NCBI RefSeq assembly: GCF_030035675.1
Contig: NC_084480.1
Coordinates: 16,139,263 to 16,203,262 of the forward strand
Reading direction: 5' to 3'
DNA length: 64,000 bases
Origin: Rhineura floridana
Taxonomy: Eukaryota; Chordata; Lepidosauria; Squamata; Rhineuridae
The notes beneath the pieces are model-generated. The model saw nothing but the letters and a program-made list of their open reading frames with translations. It ran no database searches and was not told where the DNA came from. This document shows positions 19,301 to 26,589 of this stretch, one piece after another. The translations under genes were made by a program, and so were the position numbers. Numbering within the stretch: position 1 is the first letter of the stretch; the number at the start of each line of letters is the position of its first letter.

Positions 19301-20883
19301 GTACATGAGAGGCCGTCTAAGTTACAACCAAGTCAACGCAGTCATTCAGGAAATTAATAAGGCCGTAGTTAGCAAATACAAGATCATGCGCCAGTCTAGT
19401 AAAGCCATGTCCAGCGCTATCAGGAACCTCTACTTCAGATTCCAGGAAGAAGAAACCAAGGATACGAAGGGTAACTTCTAATCTTCAGTGTGTATTTCTG
19501 CATGCCAAAGGTCCTAAATTCAATCCCCAGCATCTCCAGGTGGGTTTAGGAAGAGCTTTTGCCTGAAACCTTGGAGAGCTGCTGCCAGTCAGTGTAGACA
19601 TTACTGAGCTAGATGGACCAACGGCCTGACTCTGTGTAAGGCAGCTTCCTATGTAACTACTCTGGGCTATTGCACTTGTGTGTATGAAAACAGCAATAAT
19701 TAAAAGGTTTGCTCTTCCCACCCCCAAATTAGATTGCTGGAGAAAAAAGGTTGGGCGGGGGTGGGGATGAGGATGCGGGGAAGACCAAGAGTGGGGTTTT
19801 GTGTGAAAGGATGTGTGAGCTTAGTTTTGCCACTGATCAGTAATTCTTGGGTTGAGCGTGTGCTCAGAGGGATCCCCTTCCTTAGAATATGTCTGCCTGG
19901 CAGAGCTCTGGTTGGTGGATCTTAGTGTTATCTAAAAAAAAAAAAAAAAGATCTTGCATATTTGAAGTCTGCTGACCCCTGACATATATAGGAAGTCAAA
20001 TGGACTTGTCAAATGGCATGTCAAGTGGATTTTCCACCCTGGACTCCAAACTATCTTGAACCAGCCCTGCTGCCATCCCGGTGCTTTCTGAGCGGGCTGG
20101 AGTAAGTGCAACTATGCTATTTCTCTGGTCCTCTCTGCCTCTCTCTGTCTCTCACGGAACATGCCTCCCTCCCTCCTAAACACAGGTGCAAACATACCCT
20201 CCTTCTCTCTCTCTTTCTCTCTCCCCCTCCCTCCCTCTCGGTCACACTGTTGCTTCTGTGCTGCAGCTGCCTTTGCACACACACCCATGTATATTAGGGG
20301 ATTTATAATTGAAAGGAATGGGGCTGCAGCACCATAAGTGAGGCCTGGCTTGTGATATATGAAGGGAATGGGGGCTATGGGGTGGGGTGATGACAGGTGA
20401 GGCCCAGCTGGGAAGGCACTCTCCATGTGGCAAAGGAGGGTTTCTGTGCAGGCAATTTGCTGCCTGCTTGTCTGGCCCCGTCCCTCAGCACCTTCCTGGC
20501 CTTCCCCTCACTCTCTCTCTGTCTCACACACACACGCCCAACCAACTGTCCCGCTCACAGGCCATGTCATGTGCATGGAGAGAAAATGATAGGAAGGGTG
20601 ACCCATCACTCACAGCTGGCTGTGCACGCTCACAGGAACTCTAGCGTGGTGATAGTACAGGGAGACATAAATAAAATAAAATGAAAAGTCAAAGTCCTCT
20701 GTATCGGATTGAAATGGGCTGTGTGTGTTTCCAGGCGAATTCTTCATCGTCGAGGCCGACATAGAAGAATTCACCCAGCTGAAGGCAGACAAGCGTTTCC
20801 ACAGCATCCTGACCATCTTGCGGCACTGCAAGAGAGTGCGAGAGATCCGTGGCTCATGCCTGGTTCGCTACGCCGTCTGCTGA
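1270..20883 (+). CDS. SKA1: SKA1, spindle and kinetochore associated complex subunit 1 (7 coding exons)
   Basis: SKA1 joins SKA2 and SKA3 in the outer-kinetochore Ska complex, which couples chromosomes to spindle microtubules in mitosis. Coding exons are 1270-1306, 3847-3945, 5829-5953, 11159-11250, 12889-13017, 19301-19470 and 20735-20883. They sum to 801 nt (266 codons plus TGA), with GT-AG ends and matching phases throughout. Residues about 17-110 match the human coiled-coil assembly region (for example QEPSLKTVL and ILNKLELEF). Residues about 118-160 are a variable linker ending in FITAEEFENVPA. Residues about 161-266 are the winged-helix microtubule-binding domain, ending RYAVC where human ends RYVIT. 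Arginines matching human R155, R236 and R245 are kept (R166, R247, R256), while the K183 position is serine. Human SKA1 is 255 residues; the extra length is an N-terminal segment from exon 1. The family call is very secure; the exact start is less so. Confidence 0.95.
1425..1515. repeat. Palindromic MITE-like repeat (ACTACAACTCCCA family)
   Basis: Imperfect inverted repeat: a left arm with GGACTAAAACTCCCATCAGC, a centre CAGCATGGCCA, and a right arm GGACCTGTAGTCCAA. It is one of at least a dozen members here, all with the arm motif (GG)ACTACAACTCCCATCA. It lies in SKA1 intron 1. Confidence 0.65.
2219..2540. repeat. 320-bp near-perfect palindrome centred on a hairpin MITE
   Basis: The centre (2329-2430) is a hairpin element with ends CAGAGCTTGG and CCAAGCTCTG. 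The flanks are inverted copies of each other: about 110 bp left (2219-2328) matches the reverse complement of the right flank (from 2431) with only a few mismatches. Both outer ends run into the GGAGTCGG-rich end of the hAT family seen at 7373-7811. Other copies of this hairpin have direct 8-bp duplications, so the inverted flanks are not a normal insertion product. Lies in SKA1 intron 1. Confidence 0.85.
3275..3335 (+). repeat. BovB/RTE-type 3' tail
   Basis: Contains AAGGTTGCCATAAGTCGTAG, then GTGACTTGAAGGCACATAAC and an (ACA)n tail, the typical squamate BovB 3' end, also carried by SINEs that BovB mobilises. A 5'-truncated copy in SKA1 intron 1. Confidence 0.65.
3571..3765 (+). repeat. tRNA-derived SINE, uninterrupted copy
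   Basis: Has a polymerase III A box (TAGCTCAGTGGCAGAGC) and B box (GGTTCAATCCC), a body with GCTGCTGCCAGTCAGTGTAG and a 3' end GGTATAAGGCAGCTTTCTAT. It keeps the intact internal octamer GTGTAGAC where five other copies in the window are split. Lies in SKA1 intron 1. Confidence 0.85.
3847..3945 (+). CDS. SKA1: SKA1 coding exon 2
   Basis: A pyrimidine-rich tract with acceptor TTTCAG ends at 3846 and donor GTAAG begins at 3946. The exon encodes SPDINDLCSCINTKISYIKK, aligning to human SDLEQLCSHVNEKIGNIKK at the start of the coiled coil. The codon aligned to human Met1 is ACG at 3858-3860, with A at -3 and G at +4, a context that would suit a start codon. The first three in-frame codons upstream of it are open, so the exon can be read through from exon 1. 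The exon ends in phase 1. Confidence 0.93.
4340..4445 (-). repeat. CR1 3'-region fragment
   Basis: AAGAATTACTTCCTTGTGTC matches the segment near 47637-47656 of the minus-strand CR1 at 47303-50112. A short remnant in SKA1 intron 2. Confidence 0.5.
5110..5216 (+). repeat. CR1 3'-end fragment
   Basis: GGAATGCTGGACTAGGTGGG followed by CCTGATCCAACAGGGCTCTT is the same 3' end carried by the 47303-50112 LINE (reverse strand) and by copies at 17240, 21583, 27840 and 62490. Confidence 0.6.
5829..5953 (+). CDS. SKA1: SKA1 coding exon 3
   Basis: Acceptor TTTTTCAG ends at 5828 and donor GTAATC starts at 5954. The exon completes a split codon and reads DQEPSLKTVLGKIAHEMFLL followed by TNILNKLELEFHHQERQQSQ and LK. 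This matches the central coiled-coil segment of human SKA1 (QEPTLKTVLNKIGDE, LLNKLELEIQYQEQ). It ends on a codon boundary. It is the longest strongly conserved block of the N-terminal half. Confidence 0.95.
6174..6994 (+). repeat. tRNA-derived SINE split by a 608-bp insert
   Basis: The 5' part (6174-6316) has A and B boxes and the 3' part (6925-6994) ends in AAGGCAGCTTGTTATG. They are separated at the octamer ATGTAGAT (6309-6316), which is repeated as GTGTAGAC at 6925-6932. Lies in SKA1 intron 3. Confidence 0.8.
6317..6924. mobile_element. hAT-like non-autonomous insert in SINE
   Basis: Starts CAGGGGAACC and ends GGTTCCCCACCACTG, giving inverted ends of the CAG...CTG type flanked by imperfect 8-bp duplications (ATGTAGAT/GTGTAGAC). 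No transposase frame was recognised. Related sequence occurs at 25560-25825 and 27028-27580. Confidence 0.6.
7373..7811 (+). mobile_element. hAT transposon remnant with BED zinc finger start
   Basis: Ends are CAGGGCCGTGGAGTCGG and, inverted, CAGGGCTGTGGAGTCAG, with 8-bp flanking duplications CCTTCCAA (7365-7372) and CCTTCCAG (7812-7819). An ATG at 7506 opens a frame with FVCQCTTQDPDEDKCC and later NLKRHLQ, the Cys and His pattern of a BED finger at the N-terminus of hAT transposases. The frame is cut off after about 66 residues where a second copy of the terminal sequence begins, and no catalytic domain is present. A non-autonomous, internally deleted derivative in SKA1 intron 3. Confidence 0.75.
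7708..7811 (+). mobile_element. Short MITE of the GGAGTCGG hAT family
   Basis: A complete-looking 104-bp unit from CAGGGCTGTGGAG to CCACAGCCCTG, rich in GGAGTCGGAGTCGG repeats. It is either nested in the larger remnant or is its 3' end after internal deletion. Sequences matching its interior flank the palindrome at 2.2-2.5 kb. Confidence 0.6.
8327..9325. repeat. Interspersed repeat interrupted by the solo LTR at 8347-9028
   Basis: AGTGGGGAACC plus a short stretch lies left of the LTR. GCAGCCCTCCAG, then the CTGGCTGGAATGTGTTTCTT and CCACTGGCATGTGGCCCC segments lie right of it. The same right-hand segments recur near 10650-11005 and 35635-35870, showing one older repeat that was split. No coding potential. 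Confidence 0.6.
8347..9028 (+). mobile_element. Solo LTR of an LTR retroelement (fossil)
   Basis: A 682-bp unit begins TG and ends CA, flanked by a perfect 5-bp duplication GCAGC (8342-8346 and 9029-9033). It has a TATA box TATATAA at 8820-8826 and a polyadenylation signal AATAAA at 8967-8972, in the order expected for U3, R and U5. No internal region remains, so it most likely arose by LTR-LTR recombination. Proline-rich open stretches lie inside U3. The family (Gypsy or retrovirus-like) is not certain. The perfect duplication suggests moderate age. Confidence 0.75.
9330..10430. other. Unassigned intronic sequence (SKA1 intron 3)
   Basis: Mostly AT-rich low-repeat sequence. An open stretch ending near 9577 has no recognised family. 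An eroded member of the ACTACAACTCCCA palindrome family lies near 10085-10180. Confidence 0.4.
10447..10563. mobile_element. Hairpin hAT MITE with perfect 8-bp target duplication
   Basis: 117 bp from CAGAGCTTGG to CCAAGCTCTG. The arms are nearly perfect inverted repeats of about 48 bp and the centre is CCAGCATGGCCACTGGATTG. Flanks are TCTACAAA (10439-10446) and TCTACAAA (10564-10571), a perfect 8-bp duplication typical of hAT. Five copies occur in the window. Lies in SKA1 intron 3. Confidence 0.85.
10645..11005. repeat. Interspersed repeat related to 8327-9325
   Basis: Shares GGCCCTCCAGGCCCC, TTTTTGCCTGGCTGGAACAT and CCCACCACTGGGATGTGGC with the repeat around 9040-9320. Non-coding, 100 bp upstream of SKA1 exon 4. 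Confidence 0.55.
11159..11250 (+). CDS. SKA1: SKA1 coding exon 4
   Basis: Acceptor AATTGCAG ends at 11158 and donor GTATGT starts at 11251. It encodes ELQESIERDYQEAQHLGENM followed by PIHLPRAIPN, aligning to human ELCESLEEDYKDIEHLKENVPSHLPQ, the end of the coiled coil. The exon ends in phase 2. Confidence 0.93.
11470..12280. other. Unassigned intronic sequence (SKA1 intron 4)
   Basis: Contains a short (CA)n near 11516. No reading frame or familiar element was recognised. Confidence 0.4.
12283..12400. repeat. Palindromic MITE-like repeat (ACTACAACTCCCA family)
   Basis: Arms GATGTTGTGGGACTACAACA and GATGGGAGTTGTAGTCCAAC surround a GGCCATGCTGGC core. Lies in SKA1 intron 4. Confidence 0.7.
12889..13017 (+). 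CDS. SKA1: SKA1 coding exon 5 (linker)
   Basis: Acceptor CTTTGCAG ends at 12888 and donor GTAAGT starts at 13018. The first half encodes a diverged linker with a basic run (RGKKPAKDPKSIKE). The second half encodes ASFITAEEFENVPA, matching human MPFITCDEFNGVPS at the entry to the winged-helix domain. The linker is several residues shorter than in human. Phases on both sides agree with neighbouring exons. Confidence 0.92.
13080..13791. mobile_element. Non-autonomous hAT element, 712 bp
   Basis: Ends CAGAGATCGCCAGC and, inverted, CAGGGGCTGCCAGTG. It is flanked by GTCTAGAG (13072-13079) and CTCTAGAG (13792-13799), 8-bp duplications differing by one base and matching the hAT target preference nTCTAGAn. 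No transposase frame was seen. Located 62 bp downstream of SKA1 exon 5. Confidence 0.75.
14000..14092. repeat. Palindromic MITE-like repeat, diverged
   Basis: CATTGCTGGACTCCTGGCGT and GGGATGACGGGAGTTGTGGT are the degraded arms of the ACTACAACTCCCA family. Lies in SKA1 intron 5. Confidence 0.5.
14100..15020. other. Unassigned intronic sequence (SKA1 intron 5)
   Basis: Long open frames occur (for example 14074-14697) but show no recognised domain and are rich in Ser, Phe and Pro, as expected of pyrimidine-rich DNA. No splice support was identified. Treated as non-coding. Confidence 0.4.
15024..15218. mobile_element. Short TA-flanked MITE, Tigger/pogo-like
   Basis: Begins CAGTAGGGCCCCGC and ends GTGGGGCCCTACTG, inverted ends of about 14 bp, with TA on each side (15022-15023 and 15219-15220). 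The interior is an internally repetitive CGG/CGC-rich sequence. Length and ends match Tc1/mariner-superfamily non-autonomous elements. Lies in SKA1 intron 5. Confidence 0.7.
15225..15940. other. Low-repeat intronic stretch
   Basis: No familiar repeat was seen across most of this stretch of SKA1 intron 5. It could include conserved non-coding sequence, but there is no direct evidence. Confidence 0.3.
15943..16330 (-). repeat. LINE 3'-end-like repeat, reversed
   Basis: ATTTATTTATTTG followed by TCCTCCCAAAAGGAGCCCTG and, further on, CAGATGCAGACTGGGATAAG and AGGCGCCAGAAAG. It is the reverse of the family at 26590 and 42470. Lies in SKA1 intron 5. Confidence 0.65.
16805..17010 (-). repeat. hAT non-autonomous element fragment (reversed)
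   Basis: ATTGTATTTTATTGTATTAC and TTCATTCAGGTGGTCTGCAG match, in reverse or variant form, the interior of the element at 34511-35558 and 24371-24823. Lies in SKA1 intron 5. Confidence 0.5.
17240..17485 (+). repeat. CR1 3'-end fragment
   Basis: Contains GGTTGCTAGCCATGACGGCT and GGGAACAGGATGCTGAACTA, ending CAGCAGGGCTCTTCTTGTGT. Same family as the large minus-strand CR1 at 47.3-50.1 kb. Lies in SKA1 intron 5. Confidence 0.65.
18345..18520 (+). repeat. tRNA-derived SINE
   Basis: A box CAACTCAGTGGCAGAGC, decayed B box, CCACTGTCAGTCAGAGTAGA and a GAAGGCAGTTTCTAATG end. Lies in SKA1 intron 5. Confidence 0.8.
18547..18725 (+). repeat. tRNA-derived SINE with well-kept A and B boxes
   Basis: GGGCGGTAGCTCAGTGGTAG and GGTTCAATCCC are near-consensus promoter boxes. 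The octamer GTGTAGAC is intact. It lies in tandem with the SINE just upstream. Lies in SKA1 intron 5. Confidence 0.85.
19301..19470 (+). CDS. SKA1: SKA1 coding exon 6 (microtubule-binding domain, first part)
   Basis: Acceptor TTTAAAG ends at 19300 and donor GTAAC starts at 19471. It encodes YMRGRLSYNQVNAVIQEINK, then AVVSKYKIMRQSSKAMSSAI and RNLYFRFQEEETKDTKG, closely matching human residues 151-207. R166 corresponds to human R155. The human KK pair at 183-184 is SK here, while the nearby human H180 position is arginine (R191). Confidence 0.96.
19497..19655 (+). repeat. tRNA-derived SINE, 5'-truncated
   Basis: Starts at the B box (AAATTCAATCCC) and continues through GCTGCTGCCAGTCAGTGTAG to AAGGCAGCTTCCTATG. 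It begins only about 30 bp after SKA1 exon 6. Confidence 0.8.
20735..20883 (+). CDS. SKA1: SKA1 coding exon 7 (microtubule-binding domain, C-terminus)
   Basis: Acceptor TTTCCAG ends at 20734. The exon encodes EFFIVEADIEEFTQLKADKR, then FHSILTILRHCKRVREIRGS and CLVRYAVC, followed by TGA at 20881. It aligns end to end with the human C-terminus (RYFIVEADIKEFTTLKADKK onwards). R247 and R256 correspond to human R236 and R245, residues reported to contact microtubules. Confidence 0.96.
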
Positions 20884-21280
20884 GATGCTGTCGGAGTGTC
20901 TGAGGCTCGGGGTTGGCGGGGGGCGGGGTCCCCAAGGACCGTGCCAGAAAACAGAATCCTCACTTTTTGAGTTTACACAGCAAGTGTGTTTGTTTGCGTC
21001 TCTTCCTTCCTCTCCTTATTAATGTCACAGAAGGTGGGTTGTGTTTGTATTTGTAATCTTAACTTTCGTTTTCTGCAAGGTATGAAGCCATCTGTTCCGC
21101 ACGTGTTTGTTGTTTAATCCTCTGCTTTCAGTTTCTACCTATTAAGCTTGAGTAACATTTTGTAGTAAAGCAGAAGCTTGATGGGTTGAATGGACTGAAC
21201 CTTGAATTACCCTTAAACTTTCTGAAGCTTCAAGTTTAGAATTATTGAAATGCCAATAAAAGGGTTTAAGCACTGGGCAA
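20884..21280 (+). other. SKA1 3' UTR with polyadenylation signal
   Basis: After the stop codon a region without coding potential runs to a canonical AATAAA at 21255-21260, giving a 3' UTR of roughly 390-400 nt. A second AATAAA at 21363-21368 could serve a longer form. The cleavage position is inferred. Confidence 0.6.
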
Positions 21281-21582
21281 GTAGGAATCCTTGTGACCTT
21301 CCATTGTCTCTGGGGTGCCTCTAGTGGACAGATCTCAATTGTTGGATTCCAAAGAGTATGTGAATAAATATTGGGGGTGCGTTCCCCATTGAACATGAAA
21401 GACGGTGGGGAGAGAGTGTACAGAAGGGAGTTCTGTTTATCGGAGCATCCAATGAGATCACAATTCACCTGGGGTACTGTGTTTGTTTCCGGATGCTGCG
21501 GTTTAACTAAGATGGAATTCGCTCCCACAAGAGGAGGTGATGGCCACCAACTTGTATGGATTTTTAAATTGTATGGATTAGA

Positions 21583-21830
21583 CAAATTCATGGAAGAAAG
21601 GACTATCAGTGGCTACTAGCCATGGTGGCTATGCTCCGCCTCCATAGGCGGAGGCGGCTCGCTTCCAAATACCGGTTGTTGGAATCCACAGGAGAGGAAA
21701 GTGCTCTTTGCACTCCGGTCCTGTTTGCGGGTTTCCCATGGGCAACTGGTTGGCCACTGTGAGAACAAGATGCTGGGCTAGATGGGACACTGGCTTAAAT
21801 CCAGCAGGCTCTGCTCATGCTTTTATCAAC
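21583..21830 (+). repeat. CR1 3'-end fragment
   Basis: AGTGGCTACTAGCCATGGTG, TTGGCCACTGTGAGAACAAG and ATGCTGGGCTAGATGGG are the 3' end of the CR1 family at 47.3-50.1 kb. Starts about 300 bp after the SKA1 polyadenylation signal. Confidence 0.65.
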
Positions 21831-22009
21831 AAACTGGTACCAGTCCAAAGGGGGGATTTAGAAAGGTCCTATGAGGAAAGGCTGGAGTTGGGTTTCCATT
21901 TTCAGTCATGCCTCTGTGATGCCACCTCTTTCCACCAAATCCCTCCTCAGAGCCCACCTTTTTTTTCCTGTGAAGCCATTGGCACAGACCCCTAGTTCCC
22001 ATGCCCCAT

Positions 22010-22120
22010 TGCAGCAGCCCTCAGTGTTGTTGGATGGCAACTCCCATCAGTCCCAACCAGCATGGACCAATGGTTAGGAATATGGGAGTTGGGAGTCCAG
22101 CAATATCTGGCAAGCCCCGA
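22010..22120. repeat. Palindromic MITE-like repeat (ACTACAACTCCCA family)
   Basis: GTTGGATGGCAACTCCCATC on the left arm and ATATGGGAGTTGGGAGTCCA on the right, around an AACCAGCATGGACC core. Confidence 0.6.
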
Positions 22121-22197
22121 CTATGTGCCCAAATGCCTCTACTTCCAGTGGCCACATGTTGTCCTCTATTTACTCCGCCACCATGTCCCAGTTCATG

Positions 22198-22515
22198 AAT
22201 GGCTGTAGCTCAATGGTATAGCATCTGCTTTGCATGAAGAAGGCTCCTGGTTTAATCTCTGGTACCTCCCAGGTAGGACTGTGAATGACCCCTACCTGAA
22301 ATCCTTGAGAGCTGCTGCTGATTGATGTAGATCGGGGTAGCAAATGTGGTGGACTCCAACTCCCATCCTCACTGATCATTGGTCATGCTAGCTGGAGCTG
22401 ATGGGAGCTGCAGGCCAAGAACATCTGGAGGGCACCATGTTGTCTACCTCTGATGTAGGCAGCACTGATCTAGATGGACCCAACGGTTTGACTTATAATA
22501 AGGCAGATTCCTATC
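22198..22515 (+). repeat. tRNA-derived SINE split by a 120-bp palindromic insert
   Basis: A box TAGCTCAATGGTATAGC. The copy is split at ATGTAGAT (22325-22332), which recurs as ATGTAGGC at 22453-22460. The insert (22333-22452) is a member of the palindromic ACTACAACTCCCA family. Confidence 0.75.
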
Positions 22516-22623
22516 TTCTAATTTCTCCTTCCTCTGCTGTCTTCTAGACTGTAAGCCCCTTGGAACAGAGAACTCCTTTCTCCTTCTGTGTAAAGTGGCA
22601 GGTTCACTGATGGAGTTGTATAC

Positions 22624-23285
22624 AGTAATATCTCATTTAAGGAAGTACTTGTGTTCCTGGACATTACTTCTTTAACAGAAACTTTGGTACCAGAGGTAGG
22701 AATAACATGAAAAGAATAGAGATAGGTTCCTACACCACAAAAAGGAAGAGTTCAACATGTTTCAGCAAACTTTTTATTCAAAACTAACAATACGCACATG
22801 TGAAATGAAACAACCAAATCAGGCAAGCCTTGCATACGGACCACTTGAAAGCTTCTTCCAAAATGCATTCAAGGATGCCTGCCTTGCCCTTTTTATCTGA
22901 TCATGTAGCATCTTGCTACAGCAAGCTAAAGCTTTGAGCACAGTTCTCTCCATACACTCGAGCAGGCAGGCAAGGGGCAGCTACTACCACCAGCCTATGC
23001 TTTCTCTCCCTCTCCACCATTCTCCCCTACACTTGAGCAGATGTGTTTGCAGTAAACAGTGCTTCCAGGGCACCTGAAGCACTTGTTTACTGTGGAGGTG
23101 CCTGCGCCACCTTGAAAGGAGCCCTATTCCAGCCATGGGTGAGAGCTGCCTGCAGCGGCCCCAATCCAGTAGAGAAGAAGCTACATTCTGACTATGTCAG
23201 AGTGTACGCCCACACCCCTCACCCAAAAAAGATTTTGTTACAAGAAGCTTGTTTCCTGGAGGATTTGTTAACTGAGGTATTGTAA
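22624..23285. mobile_element. Possible Tc1/mariner-type non-autonomous element
   Basis: Left end CAGTAATATCTCATTTAAGG and right end GTTAACTGAGGTATTGTA look like diverged inverted ends next to TA dinucleotides. The interior has no transposase frame. The end match is imperfect. Confidence 0.4.
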
Positions 23286-23489
23286 ATAAATCTAACAGAG
23301 TAGACAATGGTAGATGGTCTGATTCAGTAGAAGGCAACTTCTTATGTTCGATGTCTTTACCCAAACTTTGCATGTTGGGTCCCTCCCCAATCCCCATGCT
23401 CCTCACTAGCATGCCTCTCTTAACTTGTAACATTACAATGGTCCAAGAATAGGCACATCATGTCTGCCTTTTCCCTACATGTAGATCAT

Positions 23490-23830
23490 TTTATTTATTT
23501 ATTTATTTTATTTTATGTATTATTTCAATTTATATACCGCCCTTAGCAGAATAGCTCTCAGGGCGGTGAACAAACAAGATAAAATACAATATATCATAAT
23601 AAAAATCATAAAAACATATACAAACAAACAACAAAAAACACTACAAAAACACAATACGACAAAAATTAAAAAATACGGATTAAAAGATTAAAATGGTTAA
23701 GAAAATTAAAATGCCTGGGAGCATAAAAAGGTCTTTACCTGGCGCCGAAAAGATAGAAGTGTAGGTGCCAGGCGTACCTCTTTGGGGAGGATTGTTCCAC
23801 AATCATAAAACAACTGCCTAAATCTCATTA
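23490..23830 (-). repeat. LINE 3'-end-like repeat, reversed, second subfamily
   Basis: Starts with an ATTTATTTATTT run, then ATACCGCCCTTAGCAGAATA and, distally, GGCGCCGAAAAGATAGAAG. The last motif is shared with the family copy at 29885-30215. Confidence 0.6.
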
Positions 23831-24370
23831 ACATTTATGTGCCTTAGCTCTTGATTTAAGCACTATCGATTTCAGTGGCGTTTTCAACATGCTTAATATA
23901 CTTTGGATTGTGCCCCAGTCTAAAGCCATTAAAAAGGCAGGTCTTTTGGGACACATGTTTGAGAACATAACATGTTATCTTTAGCTTCTTAAATCCTGTC
24001 TTATCCTCTCTGCCAAAAGTTTGTCCCGCAACCCATTGGTGCATCTGGTGGATTAACATTACTGCATCCTTAGCATTTGTTTTGGAAGGAATAAACTTGG
24101 TTGACCAGGATTTGGCCAGTTTGGTGGCTTTTATTGTTCACTCTGATCCCTTCTTAAAAGGTAAGGGAATGCAGTTTATGATTATAAGGGTGTATCCATT
24201 ATAATACTTTGCATACATTAACCAGTGTTCAAATTATATAAACGGTACTATTCTCAGGCTGATCAAAATTCTGTTTTAAACATGTTGGGCTGTCTGTTCT
24301 TCAGGAAACATGAGACACTGTCTTAAACTGAGTCAGATCATTGATCTGTCTAGCTTAGTATCATTTACAC

Positions 24371-24823
24371 CAGTGGCTCCCAAAATTTTTTTCCCCACAG
24401 ACCACTTGTAAATTGCTGATAGTCTTGCTGATTGATTGATTGCATTTATATTCCACCTTTTCTCCAGGGAGCTCAAGTTGGTGTACATGTTTCTCCTCCT
24501 CCTCTCCATTTTATCCTCACAATAACCCTGCAAGGTAGGTTAAGCTGAGAGACAGTGACTGGCCCTAGGCTTCATGGCCTAGTGGGAATTTGAACACTGG
24601 TCTTCCAGGTCCTAGTCCAACACTCTAACCACTTTTCCACACTGGCTCTGTATTTGACTTCTGTGGAATTAAAAGGTTAAACAATAAAATACAATATATG
24701 AAATAAAAGAAGGAACAAAAATACAGTTAAAAATCAATATGAACATTTATTGCGGGCATGCTGTGGATTACATGAATGAAGCTTGCAGACCACTGGTGGT
24801 CCACAGATCACGGGCAATTCCCA
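24371..24823. mobile_element. Non-autonomous hAT element of the CAGNGGTTCCCAAA type
   Basis: Begins CAGTGGCTCCCAAAATTTTT, matching hAT/Charlie-type ends, and shares CCACTTGTAAATTGCTGATA and AATACAATATATGAAATAAA with 34511-35558. Its middle is interrupted by a MIR-like SINE. Confidence 0.65.
24428..24652 (-). repeat. MIR-like CORE-SINE (reversed) nested in the hAT element
   Basis: ATCCTCACAATAACCCTGCA and AACACTCTAACCACTTTTCC are the reverse of a tRNA-related SINE of MIR/CORE type, also seen forward at 52030 and 52988. Confidence 0.65.
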
Positions 24824-25042
24824 GTCTACACGGACTGGAAGAAGCTCTCCTGGATTTCAGGCAGAAGTCTCACAGCCCTACACCTGAAGATGACAGCGAC
24901 TAAGCCTGGGACCTTCTGATGCAAAGCAAATGCTCTACTACTGAGGATGGTAAGATGTTGGTTTTGGGGTGCCTTCAACTTTCATTCGGCTAGCAGAGGT
25001 TTGAAAGACCTTGACATTATGGGGTTCAGTTCTGGTACATCA

Positions 25043-25110
25043 GCCTTCTGGTTAACAACTTGCAGCCCTGGGCTCCTACTGGGAGAAAGGGCGGGATAGA
25101 AATCTAATGA
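25043..25110 (+). repeat. LINE 3'-end-like repeat, short
   Basis: CTGGGCTCCTACTGGGAGAA followed by AGGGCGGGATAGAAATC, same family as 845-938. Confidence 0.55.
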
Positions 25111-25443
25111 ATAAACAAACAATTTGCCTGGCAGCCATAGGGGAGTGGGAATTCTGTGCAGGCAAGGGAGCAGGCTGGCACAGGAGGGACAGATTGGTCT
25201 ATCTGTCCTCTGTTTAAACCATTTGCTTTCTAGGCTAGGTGTGGAGGAAGGAAAGTCTTCTCAATGGCCATTGCAGAAATGCCTGGTAGACAAGCCCACC
25301 AGTCCACTTGTTAGAAGACCTTTTTTCCCCCTAGCCTGCGCAGAGGAGCTTCCCTACCTTCACAGACACCATTTAAACATAGGTCTCTATACATGCTAGT
25401 CGTTTTTGTGGGTTTATTTGGAAGACGTTACAGAATTTGGGCA

Positions 25444-25880
25444 ATGGCTGTAGCTCACTGGCAGAGCACGTGCGTTGCATGCAAAAGGTATGGGGTCCAA
25501 TCTCTCCAGTTAGGGACCGAAAACTGTCTGAAAATGTGCTGCCGCCGGTTTGTGTAGACCAGAGTGGGGAATCTTTTTCAGCCTGAGGGCTGCATTCTTG
25601 GCTGGGCCAGAGGGAAAAGTAGACAGAGCAACACATGCAAATTTTATCTTTGTACAGTAGGCTAGTTTCTACACACATCCGTTTGTCTTCCATCCAGGCA
25701 AAAACACTAGGAGGCTGTGATGCAGGGTTAACGATGGGTGTGACCTGGGAAGAGGGAGTGAGGGCTAGTAACAGTCCCAAGGGCCAGATAAAAAGGTCTG
25801 GAGAAGCCTTGTTGCCTCGCCCCTGGTATTGACAATTGTGAGCTGGAAGGATCAACAGTCAGACTCCATAAGGCAGCTAA
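25444..25880 (+). repeat. tRNA-derived SINE split by a 266-bp insert
   Basis: A box TAGCTCACTGGCAGAGC. Split at GTGTAGAC (25552-25559), with a degraded copy GTATTGAC at 25826-25833. The insert (25560-25825) starts CAGAGTGGGGAATC and ends near GCCCCTG. Confidence 0.75.
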
Positions 25881-25889
25881 AAACATTCC

Positions 25890-26580
25890 CTAAGGAAGGG
25901 AGGTCAATGTCTTGCTCATCATCTGCCTACAGTTTGATCCCTTCTCCCATGTAACTTTGGAAGAGCTGTATTGCTATCGCAGGCTGAACAGGGTAGATCT
26001 GAATCCTGTGCAATCGAGGAATCTCGGTGAATTAAACGTCTCCCCACCCCGCGTCTTGCACAGGCCAAGCAGGTGTCAAGAGAGGCTGGCGCTTCATGAA
26101 GGACATGCCGTTCCACTATTAAAAGATTTGTTGGCATAGCAGTCGCTCGCAGTGTGCCGCTTTTCCCTAACAGAAACCATAGCACTAATCATTAATAGTT
26201 TTAGCTTAGCTCAAGCCCAACAGATCAGATTAACCTTTCTGGAAATTCACAAATGTTTCTTGGCTATGAAGCCTTGTCCTTGGGAGTTGCAAAAAAGAAA
26301 GAAAGCCGTAAGTAGCTGTTAAACTTGGGCCATGGGGCACATTACTGGTCTCCTTGGTACCAGTTTGTGGGAAAGTGATTGAAAGGGGGGGGAGAAGATG
26401 GCACTTCTGGGATAGACAGTCTGGGAGAGAGAAGAGGGAGGGAAGGTGGGGTATCAGAACTGAGAAGATGCCAGAAGGGGGGGCATCGCATCCACAAAAA
26501 CCTGGCCCCTGGTAGCCACTCGCCTAACTTTTGCAATGTGGCAACACTTGGAAAAAGCCTCTGAAGATGAGTTCAGTATC
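25890..26580. other. Low-repeat stretch downstream of SKA1
   Basis: About 25915-26300 has no familiar repeat and contains homeodomain-type TAATCATTAATAG near 26190. A candidate for conserved non-coding sequence only. No gene is recognised. Confidence 0.35.
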
Positions 26581-26589
26581 TAGGCTGCC

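Larger units (their letters stand above)
24305..24952 (-). repeat. tRNA-derived SINE (reverse) split by a hAT element
   Basis: Left part reads CTGAGTCAGATCATTGATCT and right part reads AGCTCTCCTGGATTTCAGGC. They meet at ATTTACAC (24363-24370) and GTCTACAC (24824-24831), the reverse of the GTGTAGAC site that is split in other copies. Confidence 0.8.
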
